Assembly (NCBI GenBank): GCA_036365455.1
Contig: JAWQUS010000003.1
Location: 4,360,001 to 4,424,000, forward strand
DNA: 64,000 nt
Source of the DNA: Macrosoma leucophasiata
Taxonomy: Eukaryota; Arthropoda; Insecta; Lepidoptera; Hedylidae
Direction of reading: 5' to 3'
Notes under the pieces: model-generated
The model's input: only the letters and a program-made list of their open reading frames with translations
Database searches by the model: none
What the model was told of the DNA's origin: nothing
Part shown: in pieces, positions 41,648 to 52,741 of the stretch
Numbering within the stretch: position 1 is the first letter of the stretch
Layout: the number at the start of each line of letters is the position of its first letter
Translations under genes and position numbers: made by a program

Positions 41648-42200
41648 AAGCAGCCTAGTGCGAGCCGGACTCGCCTATAAAGGTTTCCGTACAAGGTATA
41701 TTTATCGCGAGTTTTATTTGCAGATTTTTGAAAATATATTATATCTCAAAAACTATTAAGCACATCTCGTTCCAACTGCATTTCGTTGAAAGTTTTAATT
41801 GAACCACTGCATATCGTTTTATAGATTTTTCACATACTTACTTGTTCTTAAAGTGAAGAGGGATGAGATTTTTGACCACTTTGTAAGTGGTTTACTTTCA
41901 AAAGATTTTCTTTCCGAAAGAATAGTTCTAGAAATATCAAAGTCGGTTATATCTATCTATAGACACCCCTCACGATGAAAAAAGTTATTCCAATTTTAAG
42001 ACTTCACACACCTTCTTAATTTTTTATGTATAAAAATCATAAAGCGGTTTACAGAATACCTATACATACCTACTGAGTTTAAAATACTCATATGTAGTCT
42101 TGATAGTTTCGGAGTAAAGTGGCTATAACATGCGGACGAAGCAGATATGACGAATCTACAAGAATTCCGTTTTTGCCCTTTGAGAACGGAACTCTAAAAA
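41648..42200 (+). repeat. R5 repeat, long copy
   Basis: It opens CAGCCTAGTGCGAGCCGGAC and TTTCCGTACAAGG and ends GTTTTTGCCCTTTGAGAACGGAACTCTAAAA, matching the borders of the family at 14628 and 50280. The interior is AT-rich and non-coding. Confidence 0.65.
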
Positions 42201-42974
42201 TAAATGGACAAAAAATGTGAAGCAGTTAACAACGGTTCACAAAGGCGATACGGTTGCCGATGACTAAAGATCTTTTGATTCAAATTGAATTAGATTGACT
42301 TTGTTCGTTTTTTCGTGTTGGTATTCGCAAATGAATTACTTGGATGCATTCTGATCTCTCTTTGATAAAAAAAGGTCCATTTATAAAAGTTGGATCTTTG
42401 TGAAACTTTGTAAAGTAAGTTATACAAAGTGAGATTTATACCCAGCTTGCATGCCTCCGGCTATATAGATATTTTATAGAATTTATTTTTTGAGTATGTA
42501 TCCACTGATAAAAATGTATGGTAGCATTAAGAGACACGTTGTTTAGACTGCGGTATATTCAATATGTTCATTGTATTTAATCAAATGTGAAGTGTTCTTA
42601 GGTTTTTCCGAGCTAAACTAATTAAAATACGGGTAGAACTAGTTTTACGGATTTATCTCGCGCATCGACGACACAACGCAGCTCGATGATCTCGCGTAGG
42701 ACCAAAATGTTTTTTAAAATCAATTTGACGCGACGTTTCAGTCGCTTTTCAGCTTCCGTGGTCACGGACTAAGGTGACATTTGTTAAAGGTCCGATTCCG
42801 AACTCGGCAGCACGCAACAATGCTGCCGCTGCAGTGCTGCCGCAGCACCATATTTTTCTATTTTCTACTGCATTGCTGTTACCACAGTGTCGCGTAGCTA
42901 GGAATGTAATCTCATATAAACTCATAGATAATTTGAGACCAGTAGTGCTGCCGAGATCGGAATCGTACCTTTAA
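42201..42974. repeat. Unique DNA followed by an M11-related arm
   Basis: 42201-42640 shows nothing. 42645-42775 has AGTTTTACGGATTTATCTCG, GACGCGACGTTTCAGTCGC and AGCTTCCGTGGTCACGG as in M11. 42780-42970 is GC-richer with CTGCCG words and an inverted AGGTCCGATTCCGA / TCGGAATCGTACCT pair, possibly another MITE. Confidence 0.5.
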
Positions 42975-43250
42975 TGTTTGGTAATGTACGGTCCTGTTAT
43001 TTCCGACACAGACGCACAACCATATACCTCAGGAATAACAACGCATCTTCATTGAAATCTATGGTTATGAATAGCTGTTTATAGGCATACACTTATTATA
43101 TAATATTATTAAAAATATATATTATTATTAAATTATATTATTATAATATTCACTTATTATCAATTTGAACTGTTTGTTTGCAACTTCATGACATAAACGT
43201 AATGCTGTGGTTTCTACGCCCTACTCCAAGCTACTAACAGTTAATTTAGA
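42975..43250 (+). repeat. Diverged Rep-A-like copy
   Basis: It carries GGTAATGTACGGTCCTG, CCTCAGGAATAACAACGCATC and TTTATAGGCATACACTTATTA. An AT-rich insertion then precedes the CAATTTGAACTG end. Confidence 0.55.
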
Positions 43251-43333
43251 CTATAATCATACAGAGTTTCCATCTTGCTTAAAGATATCCATTCACGGTG
43301 TAATTTAGCACGGACTGCGTACTTGCTTCTATA

Positions 43334-43532
43334 TACTCACGCAAAAAATGAACAAAAAACGTTTGTGATGACGACAGAGTTATTACATTAACTGGCATCG
43401 CTGCGTGTAACTGCGTTAGTGGATTTATTTAACGATCCTGTCTGCGCCATTGTGATCACTGATGCCTTATTGTGGAGATGGACCTTTATTTTTTTTTACT
43501 GGCAATCACGGTTATAGGTGTTAATATAAAGT
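43334..43532 (+). repeat. Direct repeat flanking the RTE-like element, left copy
   Basis: 43334-43492 is matched by 45045-45203 with only about two base differences. A looser match follows to about 43532/45260. Shared words are CACGCAAAAAATG, AACTGGCATCGCTGCGTG and GATCCTGTCTGCGCCATTG. Confidence 0.9.
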
Positions 43533-43601
43533 CGTATTGAAGAGTCATATAGTATTGCGCAATTTTATACTTTTTTTCTTTCTTATCAATCAAAATATTA
43601 G

Positions 43602-44875
43602 TTGTTGTGGGATGCACAGGGTGGTTTCAGAACGGGAAGAGGATGTATGGATCAAGTTTTCTCCCTCCGCAACATCGTAGAGAAGCATCTGGCTGTGAGC
43701 CAGAAGGTTTTCTGCGGTTTTGTGGATTTGGAGAAGGCGTTTGATAGGGTATTACGAAAGGAGCTGTGGGACATTTTGCCAGAGTATGGTATTGATGGCA
43801 GTCTGCTCCGTGCAATACAGTCCACGTATGTGGGCTGTCAAGCATGTGTGCGGGTAGATGGAAGCATGTCACCCTGGTTTGATGTTAACATCGGTGTCAA
43901 ACAGGGTTGCGTGCTTTCGTCTAGGCTGTTTATTATATATCTGGACAAATGCCTCCAGAGGATGAAGTTGATGGATGTGGGAGTGCGTATGGGTGACTTA
44001 GTGGTGAACTGTCTGCTTTACGCAGATGATGCTGTAATTGTTAGCTCTACACCATCTGGGCTACAAGCACTAGTCACAGTCATGAAAGAGGATTGTATGG
44101 AGAAAGGCTTACAATTGAATGTGGATAAAACTAAAGTATTAGTATTTGAAAGAGATGAACAGAGAACAAATGCAAGGGTAGTAGTAGATGATGCAGTGTT
44201 AGAACAGGTTGATGAAATTGTATATCTTGGATGTGCTTTTAGCAAGGATGGTAGGTACACCACTGACATAGAAAGAAGAGTGCTTGCTGGGAATTGCGTG
44301 AATGGAGCGTTGGGTAAGCTGCTAGAATCTAAACATCTCAGCCAGCGGGCTCGACTAGCCGTACATAATGCTGTACTTACTCCAACGCTTTTATATGGAA
44401 GCGAGAGCTGGGTATGCAGGAAAGAGCATGAAAGTAAGTTGAACGCGGTCGAGATGAGATCCTTGCGCAAGATCTGCGGTGTATCACTCACCGATCGCGT
44501 TCGTAATGAAGATGTAAGAAAGAGACTTTGTGTGAATGATAGTATCGGTGTAAAAATGAAAAAAGGCATGCTCCGATGGTTCGGGCATATAGAAAGAATG
44601 TCGAATGAGCGAATGACTAAACAGATATACAATGCGAATGTGGATGGTTGCAGAGGCCCAGGAAGACCAAGGCTGACCTACCATGACCAAATAGGTCGAG
44701 TTCTGTCTGATGGTGGGGTCAAAAGTCTTAGGAATCGGCGTGCATGTATGAAGAGAATGATGAAGGTAGACGAGGCACGAGAGGTTTGTCAGAACCGGGA
44801 TGTCTGGCGCTCTACACTCTCTGCCTACCCCGTTAGGGACCTGGCGTGAAGATACATACATACATACATTATCTA
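43602..44875 (+). mobile_element. RTE-like non-LTR retrotransposon, 5'-truncated, open reverse transcriptase frame
   Basis: A 415-codon open frame (43602-44849) begins directly after an in-frame TAG at 43599-43601, so the first residue is not a real start. Motifs in order are GGFRTGRGCMDQVF, CGFVDLEKAFDRV (A), GVKQGCVLSSRLF (B, with Ser where Pro is usual), LLYADDAVIVS (C), GLQLNVDKTKVLVF (D), VYLGCAFSKDG and the C-terminal [10 protein letters not shown] and GPGRPRLTY. The 3' end is a CATA microsatellite. The endonuclease domain is missing, so it cannot move on its own. Fragments at 14046, 30345 and 35440 belong to the same family. Confidence 0.93.
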
Positions 44876-45044
44876 AGTAAATATTATTTTTGTTCTAGTA
44901 ATATATATTATTATTTATTTTTGTTATGCAAATGGCAAATAATGTACCTAATTCATATTAATAGTGAGCTAACACTGAACCCACACCTATAATTACAGAC
45001 GTCTGAATAAAAATTGTAAGCCCGTTGTAGGTGTGTGTACTTTT

Positions 45045-45260
45045 TACTCACGCAAAAAATGTACAAAAAACGTTTGTGATGACGACAGAGTTATTACATT
45101 AACTGGCATCGCTGCGTGTAACTGCGTTAGTGGATTTATTTAACGATCCTGTCTGCGCCATTGTGATCACTGATGCATTATTGTGGAGATGGACCTTTAT
45201 TGTTTTTATTTTTATACAGGCGCTCACGGTGGTAATTTGGGCATCAATATAAAGTGTTGG
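45045..45260 (+). repeat. Direct repeat flanking the RTE-like element, right copy
   Basis: The partner of 43334-43532, offset by 1711 bp. The sequence between (44876-45044) is AT-rich without features. Confidence 0.9.
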
Positions 45261-45479
45261 AGCCACACAATTTTCTCTTTTTTCGTGCAACTTTTTGTCT
45301 TTTGTACCAACCTTCTCCTGACAATAAAAAAGAAATAGGTGCAGCCGTTTCCGTCGCCAGTTCTGTGCATAATCATTTAATTCCACCGAGCCCGAGATCT
45401 CGCTGTTCATTGAATCAATCCAAATGAAATATGTATTTGGTTACCATTATCTGATTCATAAATAGGTAGGTGTACGACT

Positions 45480-45765
45480 TTTTTTATGTAATGGATGTGG
45501 AAAACAATCATTCAGTTCACATTGATGTTAAGCGATGACTGCAGCCTATAGACACCCACACAAAGACCAAGGTCAAAATGCAGATGCGTTACCACTTCTG
45601 AGACCTAAGGTGTGATATCTCTGTGCCGGAAATTACAGGGCCGTACATTACCACCTGACCGGAACACGATAGTGCTAAGAACTACCATTTAGGGGCAAGT
45701 ATATTAGGTAATGCGGTGGTGCCTATGCCCGCGAGCTCCGTCACTGGAGCTCTACCACCAGTTAC
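45480..45765 (-). repeat. Rep-A copy, full length
   Basis: Minus-strand copy from the T-rich end (TTTTTTTATGTAATGG) to CTCTACCACCAGT, with close agreement to the family. Confidence 0.92.
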
Positions 45766-45886
45766 GTGTATTTGGCGTCGAGATGTGACGACCTCACCAA
45801 CCAATAGCGGATTTTTTTCTTCTACTGGAAGAAAACTACCACGCCATTAATTGGTAGACTCGTTCGGTACACTCACGGCCAAATAC

Positions 45887-46010
45887 TCAAACGTCACTCA
45901 AATCTAAGTGGGACTTAGAAGTCTTTTGTCTTTATAAAACACTTTCAAACGATGGAGATGGCGCACATTTGAGGGTTGCTTAAAATTGAGTGACGTTTGA
46001 GTATTCGGCC
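45887..46010. mobile_element. M6 MITE, 124 bp
   Basis: The inverted ends are GGCCAAATACTCAAACGTCA and GGCCGAATACTCAAACGTCA. A related element is at 51592-51760. It appears to sit within M7-like sequence (TTGGTAGACTCG before, TCTACCGAAC after). Confidence 0.8.
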
Positions 46011-46107
46011 ATAAGTCTACCGAACAATGGCGGTCAAACCCTTCACTGAGTAGTTAGTGCAATAACGCAATCGTCCTGGCGATTATTGAATATCCCTATT
46101 TATCATG

Positions 46108-46160
46108 GAGAGGTCTAGATCCAGCAGTGGACATCTTCCGGCTGATATGATGATGATAAA
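46108..46160 (+). mobile_element. RTE-type 3' tail fragment
   Basis: CCAGCAGTGGACATCTTCCG followed by GCTGATATGATGATGAT, directly abutted by SINE-1. Confidence 0.6.
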
Positions 46161-46374
46161 TAAAATAAATAAATTAAAAAAATATATACGCTTATACTCA
46201 CAGCCCCACACTAGCTATAAACCTGTGTCGTGGGTGTCGTTGTACACATACAACACATACACAAATACCCAGACCCGAAACAAATATCTGTAAGCCATAC
46301 AAACATTTGTCCCGGTGCGGGGATCGACCCTTCGAATCAAACGGGTATCTCACACCGCTGGACTAACCGGGTCG
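46161..46374 (-). mobile_element. SINE-1 copy
   Basis: The tail of AAAT units is at 46161, the body has GTCGTGGGTGTCG-type words, and the head GACCCGGTTAGTCCAGCGG is at the right end. The B box is shortened (GGGGATCGACCC). Confidence 0.85.
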
Positions 46375-47404
46375 CCATGATGATGACGTCTTATTGTGAT
46401 TTAATTTAGGAGCTTGCCTAAATTTTGTCTTTATTTGTATACACGACAGCGAGTAAGAAGAAATGAGACAAAGCTAAGAGCAATTCAGTTGAAGTTCAAA
46501 ACTGAAGGTTTGAAAATCTCATGATTTATCTTGCTGATCAAAAAAAGTCCTTTTCCACAATACAAGAGCTTTCAATAGACGGTTACAAGCAAAGTAATGA
46601 GTGTGGCGAAAGCCGCTATGTCACCGCGGTGGACGACCTTCTTCCGATCCCTCCCTCGCCCACCACCCGCCATATTACACGCCAGTTATGTCATCCAAGT
46701 GTCATTATGATAATATCCGACATGAAATGATTCTACAAGTCGCGGCATATTTTTATCGAAAAATCTAGTTTCAAGCTTACAACGTAAATAAAGCTAAGAT
46801 TCATAAAATTAAATGAAAAGAACTTCTTGAAGATTTTTTATTGCCTTGCTGGGAGACTAGAGTACACTATATGATTTACTTTTACACTACATGTTTTTTT
46901 ACCCATTTGATTGTACACAATGTCGACTTTAAAAATGACAATATTTTATATATTTTTTTTAAGTGTGAGAACAAATAATAACAACACAACATTCATTAAA
47001 ATTATAGTGGAATTCGGTTTAGAATAATTTTATCTATTATATATCCTTTGTATGCAACTTGTCATGTCTCTTGTCTTACGTTGTTTGCTCAAATATGTGT
47101 GCTTGTTATTGTTCCTAGTAGGATATGTTAAATTATCATTTAAGAGAGTTGCCCATCTGTACTGCCCAATTATATTAATAATTCGACAGTCATCCGAAGT
47201 ATGGCTGTCAAACCATCCTTAAAGGACGGTAGTTAATATAATAACATGGGATAAAACTATCAACCAACACTAATCCGCATGCCAAGCGTGGTATTATGGC
47301 AATAAATATAACTAATAATCCTCCAATAAAAGTTAAAAATAAAATGTAAGAAAATCAATAAGCATTCATTAATATTCCAGATGATAAGCATGTTAAAAAA
47401 AATG
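46375..47404. other. No gene; small repeat-free island
   Basis: 46570-46740 is GC-richer and non-repetitive, but its open frame resembles nothing known. 47160-47240 holds M7-like words. The rest is AT-rich. Confidence 0.4.
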
Positions 47405-47460
47405 AAAAATAATTTTATGGGAAGGCTTTGGTCCAGGATTGGACGTCTTGTGGCTGAAGT
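47405..47460 (+). mobile_element. RTE-type 3' tail remnant
   Basis: GGGAAGGCTTTGGTCCAGGA and TTGGACGTCTTGTGGCTG, about 55 bp only. Confidence 0.5.
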
Positions 47461-47630
47461 GAATTATTTGTAGCCAATAACAGGTCACCCAGGTATCACG
47501 ATTGAAATCATTTCGATAGTCACGTGGCAGTACATTGCCGTTTTTACAGAATACGCTATTCTGCATGACGATGTAATACAACAGTGTCACAGTAAAACCA
47601 CAGTCTAAAGAAAATGTTATGTACAGTGTA

Positions 47631-47890
47631 CAGTGCTCAACAATAAACAATGCACATCGAGTCTAGGAAGGAGACTTCGGCTTATTTCAGGTCTGTGAAG
47701 CGTTATCTCTTTCGCACTGTACCTTTTTGACGTTTGTCGACCATTTTGATCAAGTTTTGACCAATGCCAGACTGTCAGTGCTTACGTAGGCAGTGTGCAA
47801 CAGAGATAACGCTCTACGAAGTCGAAACCAGCCGATCGTCGAGCCTGCGAAAGCGCAGGCTGGATGTGCAATATTAATTGTTGAGTACCG
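47631..47890 (+). mobile_element. M5 MITE, 260 bp, TA target duplication
   Basis: The ends CAGTGCTCAACAATAAACAA and, on the other strand, CGGTACTCAACAATTAATAT are followed inward by GCACATC on both sides. TA precedes (47629-47630) and follows (47891-47892). This fits a Tc1/mariner-type MITE. Its ends are related to those of the composite at 1864-4275. Confidence 0.8.
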
Positions 47891-47892
47891 TA

Positions 47893-48336
47893 CATAAACT
47901 GTGGTTAAACCCTACTATTTGGTGTTAGAAACAAGTCGATAGTGCTCTAGGCACAGCTCCGACAGTTAAAAAGGGACAAAATTTAAAAAAGAGACATGTC
48001 CATAAAATTATTATGCTTCTATAAATTATTCAACAAAACTTTATAAGCACTTTGGTATTGTAACGTATAATAAATGCTTAATTAGCATTGAAAAGAAAAT
48101 TACCGCTCAATACTGTTATTACGTATTTAAAAATAGTTCTCATGACTAAATATCGTCATTTTGTTGAAGCTGTTAAAATAAATATCAGTTTAATAAATGT
48201 GCGTATTTTTCATTATATTTAATAACAGTTTATTAAAACCTTATGGCATCTTGCCTTAATCGCGTTGCTTGTTTACAAAAAGTACTAGAAGTTGGAAATT
48301 AAATTGCTCATGAAATATATACTTCCTGGAGAGTAA
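47893..48336. other. AT-rich, no gene
   Basis: No frame or repeat core recognised. Confidence 0.4.
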
Positions 48337-48482
48337 CCCCTTATTCATAAACGTATTTCAGCTAAAGTGTTGCTAATCTCTCCTTTGTCTTTTTCTGTCC
48401 TGCACATTTGACAAAGCAACTGACAAAGACAAAGCATTCTATAGCTAAAACGTATCTAATGTACGTTTATGAATAAGGGGGT
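48337..48482. mobile_element. M2 MITE, second copy
   Basis: It is the reverse complement of the copy at 9174-9315, with ends CCCCTTATTCATAAACG. TAA at 48334-48336 and 48483-48485 is the likely target duplication. Confidence 0.85.
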
Positions 48483-48640
48483 TAAGGTTTTACTTGTTGA
48501 GATTTCACAATTACACATACGAGTGAAATATTTTTAAAGAAAAATGAAAAAAGAAACAATCAGGCGGGTGTTGAAGTCGCGACTACTGCCTGCCGGGCAA
48601 TGCAATGAATGTGAAGGAAAAATTCGACAGTCGGGTATAG

Positions 48641-48713
48641 ACTTCGGTAGCTCGGTTGGGCGAGCGACTGGACTAGAGATCTCAGTGGTCGCAAGTTCAA
48701 GTCCCGTCTGCAG
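48641..48713 (+). tRNA. tRNA-like sequence, degenerate
   Basis: It starts ACTTCGGTAGCTCGGTTGGG with a recognisable D arm and a weakened T arm (GCAAGTTCAAGTCCCGT). The acceptor 3' strand is lost. It shares the upstream AATGTGAAGGAAAAATTCGA context with the copy at 29928. Confidence 0.4.
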
Positions 48714-48740
48714 GGAATTTTTTATTTACATTTTACTATA

Positions 48741-49186
48741 AAAGTAAACAAAGGAGGCCATAGCGTGGAGGTGTGAGCCACATAATTTATGGTAAGCCCA
48801 AATTTGACGCTGAAATATTTACATTTATAAATACAAATACTTCTCTGGAAAGGAACACCACAACTGCCACCACACGATTTGTTAGGCCTGCATAGAAAAA
48901 GTTATTCACTTCATACGTTTAAAAATGAAACTTAACATACGTTAAAATACGCATAATACAAATCATTACTGTATTGAAACGAGACAGCATGAAAGGCGTA
49001 TTTTCGGATCAAAATAAATACCTATCCCAATTTGGTCGGGAGACATATCGAGAATCTACCCTCATTTTATTCAAAACAAAAATATCTAATAAAATTCCGT
49101 ACAAAGTACAGTCACGAAGAAAATTTTATTTTTGGAAAAAAACACATGGTTTCATGGTTCAAACACACAAAGTTTCAAATGGAAGT
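48741..49186. other. No gene recognised
   Basis: Unique, AT-rich sequence without a frame that I can name. Confidence 0.4.
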
Positions 49187-49411
49187 AAATAATAAATAAA
49201 TAAATAAAATAAAATACGCTTACACTCACAGCCCCACAGTAGGTATAAACCTGTGTCGTGGGTGCCGTTGTACACAAACAACACATACACAAACACCCAA
49301 ACCCGAAACAAAGATCTGTAGGCCATACAAATATATGTCCGGGTGCAGGGATCGAACCCGCGACCCTTCGAATCAAACGGTCATCTCACGCCGCTGGACT
49401 AACCAAGTCGT
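49187..49411 (-). mobile_element. SINE-1 copy, full length
   Basis: The AAAT-repeat tail is at the left, the body has GTCGTGGGTGCCGTTGTAC, and the inverse B box GGGATCGAACCC and head lie at the right end. It is well preserved. Confidence 0.88.
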
Positions 49412-49914
49412 CAAAATGTAGTAAAGTAAAGATATCGTTGTAAAAGCGTTGCCACTAAAGATTTTTGCCTCTGCACGAGAAGTTCCGGACGGTATATAGG
49501 TACGTAGAATAAAGTAAAGCGAGATATGCCTTTGGACTCCACCACTGGAATTCTACGAATACTTTATAAATATCAGAAGTAAACGATGAAAACTAGAAGA
49601 ATCTTTTGCCAAAGAACATTTTAAATTTGCTTTAAATGAAAATTAAAATTTGCTTAAGAAACAACTCAAAAATAAAACAACCTGTCATGAGCATGGATTT
49701 GAAATAAAGCAAAGAACGTACTCTTGCTCTTTTTGTTGCTTCAGTTCAAAAAGATTTAAAAGTTTTTAATTCAAGCTACGAGTAAATGCAACCAAAATGC
49801 GCATATCAAAACCTTATCTGTTATTTTTCTCTTGTTAATGCTTAATATATTATTCTTGAGCTTTGAGAAATTAAGGCGTTTGCACATGCGATCTTTAAAA
49901 AAAAATATATTATT
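49412..49914. other. No gene; possible decayed Rep-A at 49440-49560
   Basis: GCGTTGCCACTAAAG, GCCTCTGCACGAGAAGTTC and CCACCACTGGAATTCTAC recall Rep-A on the minus strand but are strongly diverged. The rest is AT-rich. Confidence 0.4.
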
Positions 49915-50200
49915 TTTACTGGTGGTAGAGCTCCAGTGGCGGAGCTCGCGGGTTTAGGCACCACCGCATTATCTAATATACTTGTCGCTAAATGGTAGTG
50001 TTCAGCACTATCGTGTTCCGGTCAGGTGGTAATGTACGGCCCTGTAATTTCCGGCACAGAGGCATAACATCTTAGGCCTCAGGAGTGGTAACGCATCTGC
50101 ATTTTGACCTTGGTCTTTGTGTGGGTGTTTATAGGCTGCAGTTATCACTTAACACCAACGTGAACTGCACGCTTGTTTGACACTTCCATTACATTTAAAA
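49915..50200 (+). repeat. Rep-A copy, full length
   Basis: TTTTTACTGGTGGTAGAGC to CATTACATTTAAAAAAAA with few changes. Confidence 0.92.
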
Positions 50201-50279
50201 AAAAAAATTAAAAAAAAATAAAGAGTAAAAATGCACAACGTTAAAATTCAAGTTTTAACTTATGCCGGCATTCCCGGAG

Positions 50280-50945
50280 TGCATAACGCAGTTTTTAACC
50301 CTTATAGTTTCGGTATGTCCGCCTGTCTGTCTGTCTGTCCGTCCGCGGTTTAGCGCAAAAACTATTAAGACTAGAGACTTGAAATTTGGCACAAGTATAC
50401 ACCTTAATCACGCCGACAAAGTGGTAGAATAGAAACATGAAAACTACATTTGTGTAGGGAACCTCCCCTACATGTAACGCACGGATATTTTTTTTATTTT
50501 TCGTTTTCTATACTATATAGAAAACGAAAAATAAAAAAAAATATCCGTTGTATATCCGTAAAAATATAATTGTAAGATATCGTTGGATAGGTCTATCAAA
50601 AATGTTAGGGCAGAAACTGTTCGTGACTTATTAAGCTTCAAAGTGCCAATTTTCTTTAGAGTCAAGTGTCCCCCCCCCTCTACCAGGTAAACGGTTATTG
50701 TTAGAAATTCAAACGTTACGGAAATAGTGAAATACTACATATAATGAAATTAAAAGGAAATCTATCACACCTATGTTGGCCTAACAAGTTTGCGAGTAAT
50801 ACTCGACCAAATGATAATACTCGAAATTTTTGAACTCCATAGAAAATATTTTCTTTTTTTTTTCATTACTTTAATTAATCCTAAAAACTACGGAACCCTA
50901 CACTGCGCGTGGCCCAACACGAACTTAACCGGTTTTTTTTTAATG
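50280..50945 (+). repeat. R5 repeat with an internal near-perfect palindrome
   Basis: It starts with ACCCTTATAGTTTCGGTATG and TGTCTGTCTGTCCGTCCG and ends ACGGAACCCTACACTGCGCG followed by CTTAACCGGTTTTTTTT. A palindrome of about 30-bp arms centres near 50514 (CGTTTTCTATACTATATAGA). Confidence 0.65.
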
Positions 50946-51235
50946 TTTCGACCTTTTACTTGAAAATTTGAATATATAAATGTTAAACAGACTCGTTTAT
51001 AATTTTAATTGCAGATCAACATTATTAGAAATTACACTGTTATTACGATTTGCAATTTGAAAAAGATTTACGTTTTTCCATCAAAGTTATATCGAATGAC
51101 TTGCTACTAATGTAGAAAATTGTTATAATACTTCAAACAGAATAGTCCCACAGTATAATGAGTTCTGTCTGTGTAATAAAATGACTTCGAGCTTAGTAGA
51201 TTTTTAGCGATCCGTAGAAAAATAGTAAACCACGA

Positions 51236-51480
51236 ATTACTGGTGGTAGAGTCCAGTGAAGGAGCTCGAGGGCGTAGGCACCTCCGCATTAGCAAATCTT
51301 TCTGCCGCCAAATGGTAGTGTTCAGCACTATCGTGTTCCGGTTACATGCTCATGTATGACCCCGTTATAACTATCACAGAGATAAAACAACTAAGGGCTC
51401 AGGTTGGCAACGTATCTGCATTTTGATCTCTGGTTTTGGGTACGTCTGTAAAAAGGTCGTAAACAATGTTTTATACGTTG
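51236..51480 (+). repeat. Rep-A, older subfamily
   Basis: It carries ACTGGTGGTAGAGTCCAGTG, AGTGTTCAGCACTATCGTG, TATGACCCCGTTATAAC and GGCAACGTATCTGCATTTTG. The end is decayed. Confidence 0.75.
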
Positions 51481-51591
51481 GGACTACTTAGGACTTAGTA
51501 CTTAGGGCAGCTAGTATTATGTTTAAATTACGTAAATCACAAAATAGATAAATGCGAGTAATTACCTATTCCGTGACATTAATTGTGGAAG

Positions 51592-51760
51592 TAATGGTCG
51601 AATACTCAAATGTCACTTATTTTTACTCAAATGTCACTTATTTTTCGGCAACCCTCAAATATATATTACTATACTATCTCTGTAGTTTGTACGTGTTATA
51701 TAGAGATAAAAGGAGACAAAAGATTTTTCTCAAATTGAAGTGACGTTTCAGTATTGTAAC
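51592..51760. mobile_element. M6-related MITE, decayed
   Basis: GGTCGAATACTCAAATGTCA at the left is matched by the inverse AAGTGACGTTTCAGTATTG at the right. A short direct duplication of ACTCAAATGTCACTTATTTT lies near 51605-51640. Confidence 0.65.
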
Positions 51761-52054
51761 GTAAGATACTTTTTTTTTATTTCATCATTTAACCTGTTTC
51801 CATGAGTTAGTTGTAAGGACAACGTGATAGGTTAGTGCTGTATTATGATATATAACGGAACCCTTCAAAGCTATCCGACTCGCGCTTGTCAATTTTTTAT
51901 TCATTTTTACGCCAGTCCGCAAAACCGTTACTCTAACAATCGGGGTGTTCTGTTGACATCATCATTTTTTATGATCACATGATATATGTGGTCACAAAAA
52001 ATGGTAGTGTACTGTGGGGTCAACAACATATTATTGTAGTTATTACATCATACA

Positions 52055-52440
52055 TCGTTTTCGTAGGTTTTCGCGAGCTTCATTCATTGTAGAAATTAAA
52101 CTTGCGGATTTTCTCGCGTATACAACACTCCCAAACTTCTTCATACACCCGACGTTTCGGTCGCTTTCCAGCTTCCAGTCAGCCCGTAACTACGGTAGCT
52201 GGAAAGCGACCGAAACGTCGGGTGTATGAAGAAGTTTGGGAGTGTTGTATACGCGAGAAAATCCGCAAGTTTAATTTCTACAACATCATACATCATCGAA
52301 TTAGTCTGCACGAGCCGAAGGTAGCTCGAAAACGACCAAAACATCGGGTAAGAGAGGAAGTTGAGAGTAAGTTGAGAATGTGAGAAAATCCACAAATATA
52401 ATTTCAACACCCGAAACCTGCGAAAACATATTTATTGAAT
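52055..52440. mobile_element. M11-family element with an 86-bp perfect palindrome
   Basis: 52088-52173 and 52197-52282 are exact reverse complements around a 23-nt spacer. The arms carry CCGACGTTTCGGTCGCTTTC and TTTTCTCGCGTATACA, the M11 core. Flanks AGGTTTTCGCGAGC and GGTTTCGGG-type words extend the family relation. Confidence 0.85.
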
Positions 52441-52454
52441 AAAATATATTTAAT

Positions 52455-52741
52455 GTTTTTTTTTTTATTTAATGAAAGTGGCAAACAAACATGCAGTTCA
52501 CATTGATGTTAAGTAATGACTGCAGCCTATAGACACCCACACAATCACCAGAGGTCAAAATGCAGATGCGTTGTCACTCCTGAAGGCTAAGGTGTTATGC
52601 CTCTGTGCCGGCAATTACAGAGTACATTACCACCTGACCAGAACACGATAGTGCATAACACTACCATTTAGCGGCAAGTATATTAGGTAATGCGGTGGTG
52701 CCTACGCCCGCGAGCTCCGTCACTGGAGCTCTACCACCAGT
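52455..52741 (-). repeat. Rep-A copy, full length
   Basis: From a 12-T tract through TGACTGCAGCCTATAGACAC to CTCTACCACCAGT, with a small deletion near GCAATTACAGAG. Confidence 0.92.

Noticed and set aside
43627..44861. Long minus-strand open frames opposite the reverse transcriptase (for example 204 codons at 44018-44632)
   Set aside because: They are shadows of the plus-strand reverse transcriptase frame, whose motifs are intact.
43334..45260. LTR retrotransposon
   Set aside because: The flanking repeats lack TG...CA ends and a primer binding site, and the enclosed protein is a non-LTR reverse transcriptase with its own microsatellite tail.
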